DNA of 64,000 bases, taken from the NCBI GenBank assembly GCA_024138015.1, contig JAMXBB010000004.1, positions 104,986,718 through 105,050,717 on the forward strand. Direction: 5' to 3'. Shown here piece after piece: positions 24,748 through 35,401 of the stretch. The DNA comes from Lumnitzera littorea. Lineage: Eukaryota > Streptophyta > Magnoliopsida > Myrtales > Combretaceae. The translations under genes were made by a program, and so were the position numbers. Positions within the stretch are counted from its first letter, which is position 1; each line of letters starts with the position of its first letter. Below the pieces are notes generated by a model. It was given only the letters and a program-made list of their open reading frames with translations. It searched no databases and was not told where the DNA came from.

Positions 24748-25117
24748 CATAATTTAGGGTTAATTTATGGATATAATTATTATTTATACCGGGTATACTC
24801 ATAAAATTACGTATATTTTTATATAGTATATTATACTATATTATTTCATTTTATATCTCAATTAACTTATCTCTAAGTTCTCGTCGCAATTTGAGCTTGA
24901 TTTTAGGAGTTCTGAGCATTTTAGTGCTATATTAAATATGCCTACTTTTAAGGGCAAAATTGGGATTTTAGGTCATTATTTCTAAAATCTAACTTCACTT
25001 TGTCACTTCCTTTAACTTTTCTATCTTAATCGTAAAGTTTGGACTCAATTGGATAAGTTTCCCTAAAAGCTCTAAATTTATGCTCGGTTATCCTAAACTC
25101 AATTTTAGGAGCTTACA
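21595..25117 (+). mobile_element. Solo LTR, 3523 bp, nested in the Tat element
   Basis: Begins TGTCATGCTCCGAAC and ends TTTTAGGAGCTTACA, that is TG...CA with an imperfect inverted end (TGTCATGCTCC against TGTAAGCTCC). The flanks are TCAGG (21590-21594) and TCAAG (25118-25122), a 5-bp target duplication with one change. Removing it and one flank rejoins the RNase H reading frame of the host element without a break. The interior has no gene; it holds (TA)n runs at 22861-22872, 24541-24566 and 24716-24742. Ends of the TGTCACGCCCC/GGGCGTTACA style are common in long-LTR Ty3 elements. A large non-coding element with its own LTR pair is the alternative, but no internal second start was seen. Confidence 0.78.
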
Positions 25118-25642
25118 TCAAGCACTCAAGGATTGAGAAATTCAGTCTAGTAATAGTCAATTTAGCTAGATGGCTTCAACCATACTTTGAAGCACACTAA
25201 GTTATCGTCTTGAAACCATCCCCTATACACCATATTTTAGAAGTTGGGTACTTAGGGGATCATAATGAAGTATGTTCTCGAACTCAATATGTATAGAGTT
25301 CAACCCAAACCTAGAGAAACTTATAAGGCCCAAAACTTAGCTAACTTCTTAGGTGAATACATAGGAGAAGAAAGCTTAGAAGCCAAAGACCAAGAGCTCA
25401 CATGGACACTCCATGTAGATAAATGCTCACCTCGAGAAGGGTACAAGGTAGGGCTAGTTCTACGAGGCACCAATGGTATAGCAATTTGCTTTGCCCTAAA
25501 GTTTAAGCTCAACACCAGCAACAATGAAGTCGAATACGAAGCCTTCATTGTAGGATTGAAATTAGCAAAAGAGGTCAAAGCTAAAGTATTGGAATTTGTT
25601 TCTAACTCATTACTTGTGATGCAACTAGTTAGGGATCCTTAG
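25118..25642 (+). pseudogene. Ty3/gypsy RNase H, right part
   Basis: Continues the RNase H begun before 21594. HSRIEKFSLVIVNLARWL and YFEAH are followed, after a stop, by YKAQNLANFLGEYI, TWTLHVDKCSPREG and NTSNNEVEYEAFIVGLKLAK. These are the family's YSxxEKxALALVxAARKL, KAQxLADF, WTLHVDGSS and ASNNEAEYEALIAGL blocks. One long open stretch (25265-25642) survives. Confidence 0.82.
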
Positions 25643-25689
25643 TAATGTATTTTAGCTTTGGAACATAACAAGAATCCTTTAGCTTGAAA

Positions 25690-27060
25690 ACTCTAAAGTG
25701 GACAACCTATTCAAATATGTATCTACGAGCATTCCAATGCCTATAAAAAAGAATAAAAAGGTTTTTATGGAATACTTACTAGAGAGTAGCATAAACCGAC
25801 TACTCTAGCAAACTCTAGTGGTACATATCAACTTACTTGAATCATGCTGGATGGAACCAATCATCCAATTCCTTAAGCACAACTTCATACTAGTTAAACC
25901 AAAAGGAGGTGAGGAAACTTCGATACATGGTAGCCAACTATATACTACTGGATGAACCCTTGTATCACCGTAGTCTCAGCCTTCCTTTGCTTTGATGTCT
26001 ATAGCTAAAAGAAAGATGACAAATCTTGAAAGAACTGCATGTAGGTGTATGTAGCAACTACATTAAAGCTTAGGCCCTTCATATTCGAGCCTTGAGGCTT
26101 GGAAATTGCTGGCTAATAATGAAGCAAGATACTAAGCAACTAATGCAATAGTGCATGCAATGCTACACGCATGCACCCATTACCCATTCTCTAAGTAATA
26201 TTCTATAGTCTTTCACCAACCATGGCCCTTCGCTCAATGGAGCCTTGACAATCTTAGTTCCTTTCCTAAGGCCATGGGAGGCCAACAATACATATAGTTA
26301 CCATAAATTACTTCACCAAATGGGTTGAAGCAAATATCGTAGCAAAGATTATACAGAAGAATATAGACTTTTATCATAAATTGCATTTTAACTAGGTTCG
26401 GTGTATCATACGCAATCATCACAGATCATGGGCCTCATTTTGACAACCCTAAAATTCCATATGTTTTGCTAAAAATACCACGTCAACCTCCACTATACCT
26501 TAGTGGGCCTTCTATTGACTAATGGCCAAGTAGAGGAAACAAACAAGATGATCCAAGAAAGCCTCAAGAAGAGATTTACAAAGCTAAAGACACATGGGCA
26601 ATGAACTCCCCCTTATCTTATGGTTTACCAAATCACCTAGTGGATGGCAACTACAAAAAGCCCCTTCCGCTTAGCCTTTAGCATTGGGGCCGTATTATCG
26701 ATTAAGCTCAAGCTTCCCAACATTTGTACCCAAGTAATTGACCCATTGTTAACCAAATCAGTCTCTTTTCCGACCTTAATACCATTGAGGAAGTTTAAGA
26801 TATAGCCAATGAATGTGTGGTTGCCTATTAACACAAAGCAATAAGATACGATGACAAGAAAGTTAGGCACAAAGTATTTAAGCCCAGTGACTTAGTATCT
26901 TGGAAGTTAGAAGCCATTAAAACATGGGATGGCCAAGGCAAGTTGGCACCAAACTAAAAAGACCTTGCTAAGGTGAAGGAAGACTAAGGGACTAAGGCTT
27001 ACATGTTAGAGAGACTAGATGGGTAAGGTCCTTAGGACTTAGAATGTCGACATCTTGTGG
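25690..27060 (+). pseudogene. Ty3/gypsy integrase, broken
   Basis: Pieces in order: linker (STSIPMPIKKNKKVFMEYLL), PWPFAQWSLDNLSS (family PWPFAQWGxDxxGP), RFGVSYAIITDHGPHFDN with the core aspartate in ITDHG, a TNGQVEETNK-like block near 26520-26555, and a C-terminal GKVLRT...NVDILW segment matching the family's RPWNADHLxxYY ending near 27055. Many stops and shifts. Confidence 0.78.
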
Positions 27061-27216
27061 CTCTTTTTCAATTAATTATTGTATCCATTGTATTTTGACA
27101 TTTATTAGTGCAATAAAACTTTTACTTCTCATATTTTTTGTGTTGTCAATCCCCCAACCCTAAATAACCCCCTTTTCAAACCCTAAAATAACATTTTAAT
27201 AAGAATGGTATTAGAC

Positions 27217-27510
27217 AATCTAGGCATCAAGGAAATTCTAAGATAATAAAGCTTGAGACAATCCTTGAGAATAGGGTCTCTAAGCCCAATTCAGAAAAGC
27301 CTAGCTACATAACTAATGAGTTTGTACTCTAGGTATCAAGGAAATTCCAAGGTTATGAAGTCCAAGACAATCCTTGAGGATTGGATCACAAAGCATAGCT
27401 CAAGAAAGTTTAGCAGCTTATAAAGAATGTGGTTAAACCTTAGGCACCTAGGAAATTATACAGCTATGAAGTACGAGACAATCCTCAGGGGTTGGGTTAC
27501 TAAGCTTGCC
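27217..27510 (+). repeat. Tandem repeat, about 110 bp x 2.7, downstream of pol
   Basis: Three diverged units start TAGGCATCAAGGAAATTC (27221), TAGGTATCAAGGAAATTC (27330) and TAGGCACCTAGGAAATTA (27441), spaced 109 and 111 bases. Each continues with a GAGACAATCCTTGAG-like phrase. Position between pol and the expected 3' LTR fits the variable untranslated region of Tat/Ogre-type elements, which is known to carry such arrays. Confidence 0.8.
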
Positions 27511-27700
27511 AAAGAAGATAGAAGAATGCAATGCTTGCGTTAACGCTAATGTGGTACGTCTAGCCAAGAAGTTAGAGGAAGAGAAAAAGAAGTCTAGGCA
27601 ATATGAGAGTCCACTACCGAGAAGGATAAGGCTACCGACGTTGAGACACTGCGATAATATTGTGTACCCTAGCCATCTCATTGGATTAGCTCAAGGCTAA

Positions 27701-28605
27701 TTAAAGGTTAATACATGTCCAAAATGGGCTTAAAATTAATGTACTTAATAAAAATCCTATTTTTGTGAGTTTTTTAAATCGTTAAGAACTCAAATAAAAA
27801 GAAAAAAATTTTAAAAACCTAAATGAAAGAGTACGTAGATTTTGTACTTTCCCTTTTTTGAATATTGTACATATGCCTTCACTCTGTTTATATTTACATT
27901 TATATACTTAAAAAATTAGGTTTGACTTTTCAATACTACAACATTTTAATAAATAGAAATATGTATCTTTGAAGACATCCAATAATCATTGATTGTTGTT
28001 CATTGCTTCCACATAATATAACTATTTTATTATTTCAAGATAAATTAATTCTAATTTCAATATATATATATTGGCATAATTTTAGTGCCCGTTAAAATTT
28101 GTAATTGATAATCTTATTCCTATTACATTTGTTAATTCTCAAGTTTCTTTTTTCGTGTCTTTCTTCATACAGACTAATATAAAGTAACAATTATTGCCCC
28201 CCAACATGATTGAGCTATTACCTACATTGAACCTTTACCTACGATGTGATCACTGTTGAATAATTTAATTTTGTTTTTAAAATAGTTCAAACATAATAAC
28301 TGTCATGGTCTCTTATTTTGGCTATACATAATCATTCCTCTAATTCAAATGAGTAGGATTTGACTTTCACCATTATCCTCTCTACACTTCATCATAAAGC
28401 CATATTATCCGAGGTCTCGAACAAAACTGTCAATCCTGAAATTCCATATATTGCATACACAAAGGTCTAGCAATTATTCATACCTTGCTCACATCAATGA
28501 TATTATGTGAAATCTACTATTTGGTGGGTTGAATCCAATATACTCACTTAAATATAGACTCTCACTTATGCAACTAGGTTACATATCTTTTGCTTTGGTG
28601 ATAAT
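27701..28605. other. AT-rich spacer, nothing recognised
   Basis: Begins where the Tat-element texture ends. No long frame, no clear inverted repeats. Confidence 0.5.
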
Positions 28606-29829
28606 TAGGGTTAACAATTTGTAACCTGACACACCTAATTCAAACATGACACGACATGATTTAAATAGATTTGTGTATAGAAAAAATCAATATGGGACAA
28701 ATGGATTGAACCTATTTAAACACGTTTAAATTTGTATTTAGATTCAGGTTAGGATTCTAAACTCATTTACAAATCCGTTTATTAAACAGATCCTATAAGT
28801 AAGTCTTGGTTCAACCCATAAACTCGTTTACTATAAATAAATTTATAATTTCTTTTATTCCTTTCATTTTTAGCCACGAGCAAATGAAATTGTATATAGT
28901 CTAGTTAGATTCATACTTTGCATGATAATTAATACAGATAAATTAGTCAAATATAAATATTTTTAATTAGTAAGGTTCCTTATATCTTTATTCTTTTTCT
29001 TTCTTCTTCCTTATAAGTTCTAGTTGCAAGCCAAACACATTCTAATCTGGCATTCACAAGGTAAGTTTGAATCTTTTCTCAACTATAAAGGCAAGTATGA
29101 AATCTAGAGTCTTCTCCTCTAATTTTTTTTTTTTTCCTATTTTTATCGTGCCACGATAGTGAGGTATTAAATTGTTCAGCTTCATTTAAAAAACATCTGT
29201 TGCAACTTTTTATAAGAAAATAGTGTGTCGTGTTATTTTTTATTCTTTATAATGCAATATGGTTGGATTTTTTTTTCTTATAACAAAAATAGATTATAGA
29301 TAGTAAAATAGTAATATATTACAAAACTTTATTGAAGTAATCTTTAACGTAGTTTTGTTATATATATAAAAATTTAATCATTATTTGATTATCGATGGAC
29401 AAATTTTTATTGGAAATACTAAAATTACGATCATAAGATGCTGCTAGTTGGGATTTTTTATACATCTTAAAATAAGTGAGATGATTAAGGTGATGTTATG
29501 TAATTTAAAATTTGGGATTTCTTGTAATTTGATTGAATTTTATTTCATTAAAACTTTCATTTAGATTGTAATTTTTTGTTTAAGTGCTAAAACTTTATAA
29601 CATTTGTATTCGTAGAATTAAATATTATTATTGTCCATTTATTTTTTGTATGCATAAGTATCTTATATATTTTTTATAATTTTTTAATTGATAAATGGAT
29701 CCTACCTAGATACAAGACATGTTTACTAAATTATGGGTTTTTGTATTCAGATATGATTAATAAATATATTGTATCATAGATTGAAGCTTTTTATACATAA
29801 CGATATGATGACACGAGTTACCAACCCTA
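28606..29829. mobile_element. Possible hAT-like non-autonomous element
   Basis: The left edge reads TAGGGTTAACAATTTGTAAC and continues with CACGACATG and AAACACGTTTAAAT phrases. The right edge read backwards is TAGGGTTGGTAACTCGTGTC. TAGGG-ended, ACACG-rich sequences are common among plant hAT non-autonomous elements. An 8-bp target duplication is not convincing (GTGATAAT against ATGTGAAT). No transposase. Confidence 0.4.
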
Positions 29830-30635
29830 ATGTGAATGACTTAGTCATATAGCCTGTTGCTTTAAAAATCTACTTGCCTTTACATATTCATCCAACAAAG
29901 TACAATTGTTGAGTTTGGAAAAAAAAAAAAAAGTACAATTGTTGAGATAATAAGCCTGATGTAACTTTTATTAATAATATAATTTTATTATTATTTTTGA
30001 CGTGTCCCACTTTATTTATAAGATTTTATTGTAAATATATATACATATATATTTATATATACATACATAAAGATACATTTATAAAAGATATCTATCTTTT
30101 ATTAATAATTTATAAGTACATTAAAATATCTCTTGCTGATTCTTCTAAAATATAGCAGCATAACCCCAGCCGAGGACTATCATTTAAGGGGGCCACCGTC
30201 CAGGTAAAGGCAAGAATGTATCAGGCAACTTCTATATTAAACTGTTAATACGAATACCGGTTCAAGAAAAGAGTTATCCGTTGGCAATTATTTATTATGT
30301 ACTTGCTTAGAAAGGAACCTCTGGCCTCCAAAATGACGTAGTTTGGCTTTCAATGCCACGTAAATAACATCACAGTTATGATTAAGCATTGCTAACCTTG
30401 TCAAACAATCGCACACAGAAAGCGCTCTTTGACATTCAAGAACCGCCATGGGAATCTTCCTTCTATAAATCTATCAATCCGGTGTGGAGAGTCAATATGG
30501 CTAAATGCATTTCCTCTCCTTTTGATCTTAGTTTATAATTGCTTGTCTATTCTCATTGTGCTTGAGTCGAATAAAATTGTCAATACCCGCATAGAAGTCT
30601 TTTTTCCATCCCAAACGACACGTGACACTGCAATA
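29830..30635 (+). promoter_or_regulatory. Upstream region of the TIR-NBS-LRR gene
   Basis: A TATAAAT box lies at 30464-30470, about 170 bases before the chosen start codon, leaving room for a 5' leader of about 140 bases. TTGAC cores, the element bound by WRKRY-family (WRKY) factors, occur at 30429-30433 (+) and 30400-30404 (-). Farther upstream a 17-base phrase AGTACAATTGTTGAG occurs twice around a poly-A run (29898-29946), and 30030-30070 is an AT microsatellite. Regulation by WRKY factors is inference only. Confidence 0.45.
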
Positions 30636-33600
30636 ATGGCGAGTACTAGTACTCCTGACTGTGGATCATACAGGCCCTATGACGTGTTCCTTAACTTCCG
30701 AGGACCCGACAGTCGCTATACTGTCGCCGACGTTCTATATCACACTTTGATTAATTCTGGAGTCCGCGTGTTCCTAGACGATGAAGAGATTCGGAAAGGG
30801 GATGCGATTCAAGGAGAGCTGCTGGGAGCTATCACCAACTCAAGAATCTATATCACCATTTTCTCTAAGAATTATGCCTCAAGCAAATGGTGCCTCCGTG
30901 AACTTGAGAAAATTATGGATTGCTGGCAAAGCTCGAGCAGCGACGACACGAAGAAATTGATCTTGCCCATCTTCTTTGATGTTGATGTCAGTGAAGACGT
31001 CAAGCTCCGATCGCAGGTGTATACAATTGCCCTGCAAAAGCACGAGGAGGAGCTCGGTGAAGCTATTGTAAAGCCATGGGCGGACGCCCTTCGGAAGGTA
31101 GCCAGCATCAAAGGATGGAACTTGAAGGACCATGGGTAATGTTCTTACTTTTTTATCTAAGGACTCATTTCTTTACAGCTAATTTAGACTTAAATGCTCT
31201 AACAGACCCGAGATAACATAATCGGGATATCGGATTTATGCTTATTATTATAATTATATTACATTTCATATATCTAAAAAAAAAAACACTTGTTAATGAT
31301 TTGAAATACAACAATTCCCAAAACTTAAGAGTATGGAAATATTCTTTTAGAAAAATGATTAATGGTGATTGATATGCTTTATAAGAAATTATAAGCATAA
31401 ACTCTTTACTTTTTTATTATGCATATATATTAAATAAAATTTAATTATTTAATATAAAAAAAATTAAATTATTAAGTAAAACTTGCGTAAGTTTCATTTT
31501 TAACAAAATAAATTAGAAAAAATATTTGAACAAAAAATTATAACTGAAGCAAAAATAACATATTGATATAGATATAAATGTAGTACTATCTTTTTTCAGG
31601 ATAATTTCATTCGATTATTTCATTAGTATTACTAAAAAAGTTTATTATTTTCAATATAAGTTATTAACTAATCATTTAGTAATCCATCTATAGCATTAGT
31701 TGTAAAGAGAGAAATTAGTAAACCAAATCATATAATTGGTATTATTTATTAATATATTATGTGATAAGAACAAAATATGTATAATATGGGAAGTGCAATT
31801 ATTGCTTATGATGTATTACTAATAAAAAACAATAATGTAGAAGAATTTATTTAATTAAATATGATTTGTAATTAATGAATTTAATGGTAATTGTTTATTT
31901 TGAAATAAGAAAATTTTAATAAATATAAAAAGACAAATATTATTTAATTAATAAATGTATTTAGAAAATGTAAAATGATATATATGAGTTTTGAATCCAA
32001 AACCTCACGTTAGTAAAACCAAATATCTAATTACTAAATTATACTAATTTTATATCATATTTTACTCTTTAATATATATTCCTTTTCAAAAAGTTACAAA
32101 ATTAATTTTTTCCTCATGGTTAGAGGGGTTCGGGGCCCTATCGGCCCCCCTAGACCAACCCCCTGCTTATATATGTACGTTCTTATACATGTGTGTTTGA
32201 ATGTTTGAATATGCGTGTATTTCAGCCTAACTGAACTGGCGGAGCATATCAAGAAAGAAGTTTTCAATAAGCTCATAGCAAGTGAAAATATTTCCGATGT
32301 GCCTGATCGCTTAGTTGGGATTCGTGACCGGATGGAAGCCATTATGCAGTTGCTAGAGGAAGGGTTCCCTAAGGTCCTATTTATCGTAATACACGGCATG
32401 GGTGGAATCGGAAAAACAACTTTAGCAAATGTCATCTTTAAGAAAATCTCTTCTCGTTTTCAGGGTAGTTGCTTTCTTAAAGATATTCGAAGATCAAGTG
32501 ACGATGACATGGTGAAGCTACAAGAAAAGTTATTAATAGATACTCTTAATCTTAAGTTCACCAAAGTTTCTGATGTTGATGATGGGATTCGCATGATAAG
32601 TACAAGACTACGTTATCAAAAAGTCCTTGTTGTTCTTGATGATTTGGACAGGCGAGATCATCTCCTAAAACTAGCGGCCAAACCCGATTGGTTTGGCCTC
32701 AACAGTAGAATTATTATTACAACAAGGAGTACGGAGTTTTTTCCATCTAAAAACTCAAAATGCTATTGTTTCTATGAAATGAAGGAGATGGTGTATGACC
32801 ATGCGCTACAACTTTTCTGTCGGAATGCCTTTGGAGAGGACTGCCCGCCACCTAGTTATCGTGATATCTCAACTGAGATAATTGCCACCACTGGTGGACT
32901 TCCATTGGCACTTGAGGTCATTGGTTCTTTGCTCTGCTACCGTGACTATAAGACATGGGAGTTTAGATTGGAGAAGCTGAAGAAGACTCCTCATACGGAT
33001 GTGCAGAAGACGTTGATGATTAGTTACGAGGCACTAGAATACGAGGCCCAACAAATTTTTTTGGATATTGCATGTTTCTTCAATGACAAAAAGAAGATGG
33101 ATCCGATTTATTTCTGGAAGGCTTGTGAGTTGGGCCCAGACATTTTTATCAAAACTCTTGTAGATAGGTCTTTAATTAAGGTGAGTGATCATGGCAAACT
33201 ATGGATGCATGACCAATTAAGAGACCTTGGACGGGCAATTGCCCAACAGCAAACTCGGGATCTTGCAAAATCTAGTAGATTGTGGTCTCCCGAAATTGCT
33301 TTAAATGTGCTACGGAAAAAAGTGGTAAGTTTCTGCAACAATTGTGATGGTTCTACTCTTTTGCTTTGGAATCTCTTGACTTTGCGTATTAATAAGTGCT
33401 TGTACTGTTCTGAAATGCTGATTTCTAGAAAGCTGAGAGTATCGTAGCGCTGCAGCTTGGGACACTCGATGATGGTTGCTGTTTTGCACGTGAAGAATTC
33501 TCGGGGTTAGAGAATTTAAAGTTCCTACGATTGCAAGGGGGAAACTTTGTTGGAAACTTCAAAGATGCATTTGAGGAGCTGAGATGGTTATCTTGGTTTA

Positions 33601-35401
33601 ATTGTCCTCTGGAAATTGGAGCAACCAACTTAAGCTTCAAAAACTTAGTTGTTCTTAAGCTTTCAGAGTCTGAAATAACTGAACGTTGGGATGGATGGGA
33701 TCTAATAACGGTATTGATAGCCTAGCACATTTTCCATTTGTTATCTACTTCTCTAGACTTAAAAGAGTAACATTTACTGAATGTGAAATATGCATTTCAC
33801 AGGAGGATTTGAAAGTTCTGCATCTCAGAGGGTGTAAATGTCTACGAAAAACGCCCAACTTCTCTGCATTTGTAGGACTAAGGAGATTGATTCTTAAAGA
33901 GTGCTCAGAATTAGAAGCAATCGATCAGTCCATCGGAAGTCTAAAGGACCTAGATTACCTAAGAATCTCAAATGATTCTATACAGGATGTGCCAGCAAGA
34001 CCTCGATTGCTTCCAGACTCCATAGGTGATGTAGAGTCTTTGACAGTGCTGAAGATAAATAAGGTAGGACTTACAGAATTGCATCCCTCGATTGGAAATT
34101 TAGAGAAGCTGAAGTGTTTGCATTTACTGAGATGCCCTCTGCTTGGAAACCTCCCCAGCTCTATTGGAAAGTTAACATCATTAGAAGAGTTGGATATATC
34201 CTCTTCAGCAATAAAAGAGTTACCCGATTCAATCGGAAACCTCAAATGTTTAACAATTTTAAGGATGAATCAGACTGCAGTAGAGTACCTACCTAACTCC
34301 ATTGGAGGACTTGAGAAGCTGATTGAGTTGAACTTGTCTGAAACGAAAATTGCTTGGTTGCCTGAAACCATTGGAAATCTTAAAAAGTTGAAACTCATAA
34401 ATATGTGTTCCACCATGATAGAAAGTTTACCAAAAGCTCTAGGAGAGTTAGAGAATCTTGAGGAGTTGCTTGCTTCTGGGTGTGATCATATGGATGGGGA
34501 GATTCCTGAGGAAATAGGGAAATTATCCTCTTTGAGAGTCCTCAACTTATTCAACATAAAAGTTAAGATAGTGCCACTACCCATCGATGATGTTCTTGAT
34601 CTCATCAACCTTCCTTTAGGAGAGTCTGCCGAGACCCAAGATCCACTAGAATCACAAAGAGCACTGGATCTATTGTTGTGGGATGGAATGAATAATCAAT
34701 CCCCTAGGACTTTGCCTCCACTTGATCAAACCCCAAAGATGGACTGGCTAAGGAAGCTAACGAAAATGGAGAAACTGAGGCTGGTTCTTCCTAATCTCAT
34801 CTTACCTCCTACTAACTTGAGTTCACTTTCTTACCTCCAGATGCTCGAGATAACTTGTTTTGATCCAAAATCTCTTACCCATCTTCCATCGAGTCTTCAA
34901 ATTTTGAGTTTGTATGACATCAAATCTTCTATCAACTGGCAACTCTTTTCTAGCTTGAACAATCTATCCATGTTAACGCTTAACAGATGTTGGTTAAAAG
35001 AGATTAAGGTTGATGACCCTGAAGAATTTAAGAATCTCCATCTTCATTATCTATCGTTGGTGGGATGTCGATTTGTTGAGAGGCTATCCAATCTGTCTTG
35101 CCTAAAAGAGCTTCGAATGTTGTACATAGCAAACTGCCCATATCTTGTTGACATTCAAGGTCTAGGGGAATTAGAATTTCTGCAGTCATTAGAGATCGGG
35201 GGTTGCGATTCCATACGACGGTTGCCCAATCTATCAAGATTGAAGAAGCTAGAGCTACTGCATTTTGACTTTTGTCAGTCCTTGGAAAGTATACCGGACG
35301 TCGATGAAGAAGCACCATGTCTTCTTGAAGTATCGTCTTGTAGGCATTTTAATGACTTTAAAGGTCCTTGCTTGGAGCGCGATAGTGCCTTTAGAACATG
35401 A
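30636..35401 (+). CDS. TIR-NBS-LRR disease resistance protein (L6-like), four exons
   Basis: Intracellular immune receptor. Exons 30636-31135, 32226-33324, 33429-33710 and 33803-35401 join with consistent phases (2, 0, 0) and GT-AG introns, giving 1159 residues and no internal stop. Domains: TIR about 14-165 (YDVFLNFRG, with the NADase-type glutamate at 89 in SKWCLREL); NB-ARC about 195-505, with P-loop GMGGIGKTT (224-232), kinase-2 KVLVVLDDLD (299-308), RNBS-B SRIIITTRS (327-335), GLPLAL (391-396), IFLDIACFF (444-452) and MHDQLRD (494-500); LRRs from about 540 to 1135 with repeated LPxSIGxLxxL units. The exon 1 start follows the TATA box; an in-frame ATG at 30429 lies before it. MHDQLRDLGR and the GLPLALEVIGSLL context resemble flax L6-type proteins (known family). 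No C-terminal post-LRR (C-JID) domain is recognised. One oddity is that the TIR motif usually DVDPSDVR reads DVDVSEDVK. The recognised pathogen cannot be inferred. Confidence 0.9.

Larger units (their letters stand above)
18470..27700 (+). mobile_element. Tat-type Ty3/gypsy element, deleted and split by a nested LTR
   Basis: Plus-strand order: part of a 5' LTR, primer-binding region (19098), gag (19880), protease (20940), end of RT (21250), RNase H (split at 21594/25118), integrase (to about 27060), then a tandem-repeat region. The LTR end has the ...TTGACTTAAGCATC... style and the interior begins with GTCGTCTGTGGGAA, both typical of Tat-lineage elements. The RT catalytic part is missing and stops are frequent. 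No 3' LTR is recognised, and the exact outer ends are uncertain. Confidence 0.78.

Noticed and set aside
27506..27700. Charged, lysine/glutamate-rich plus-strand frame after the Tat repeats
   Set aside because: Lies in retroelement untranslated sequence, continues the repeat texture, and matches no protein I know.
33955..34245. Minus-strand frames within the TNL LRR exon
   Set aside because: Antisense shadows of the repetitive leucine-rich coding sequence.
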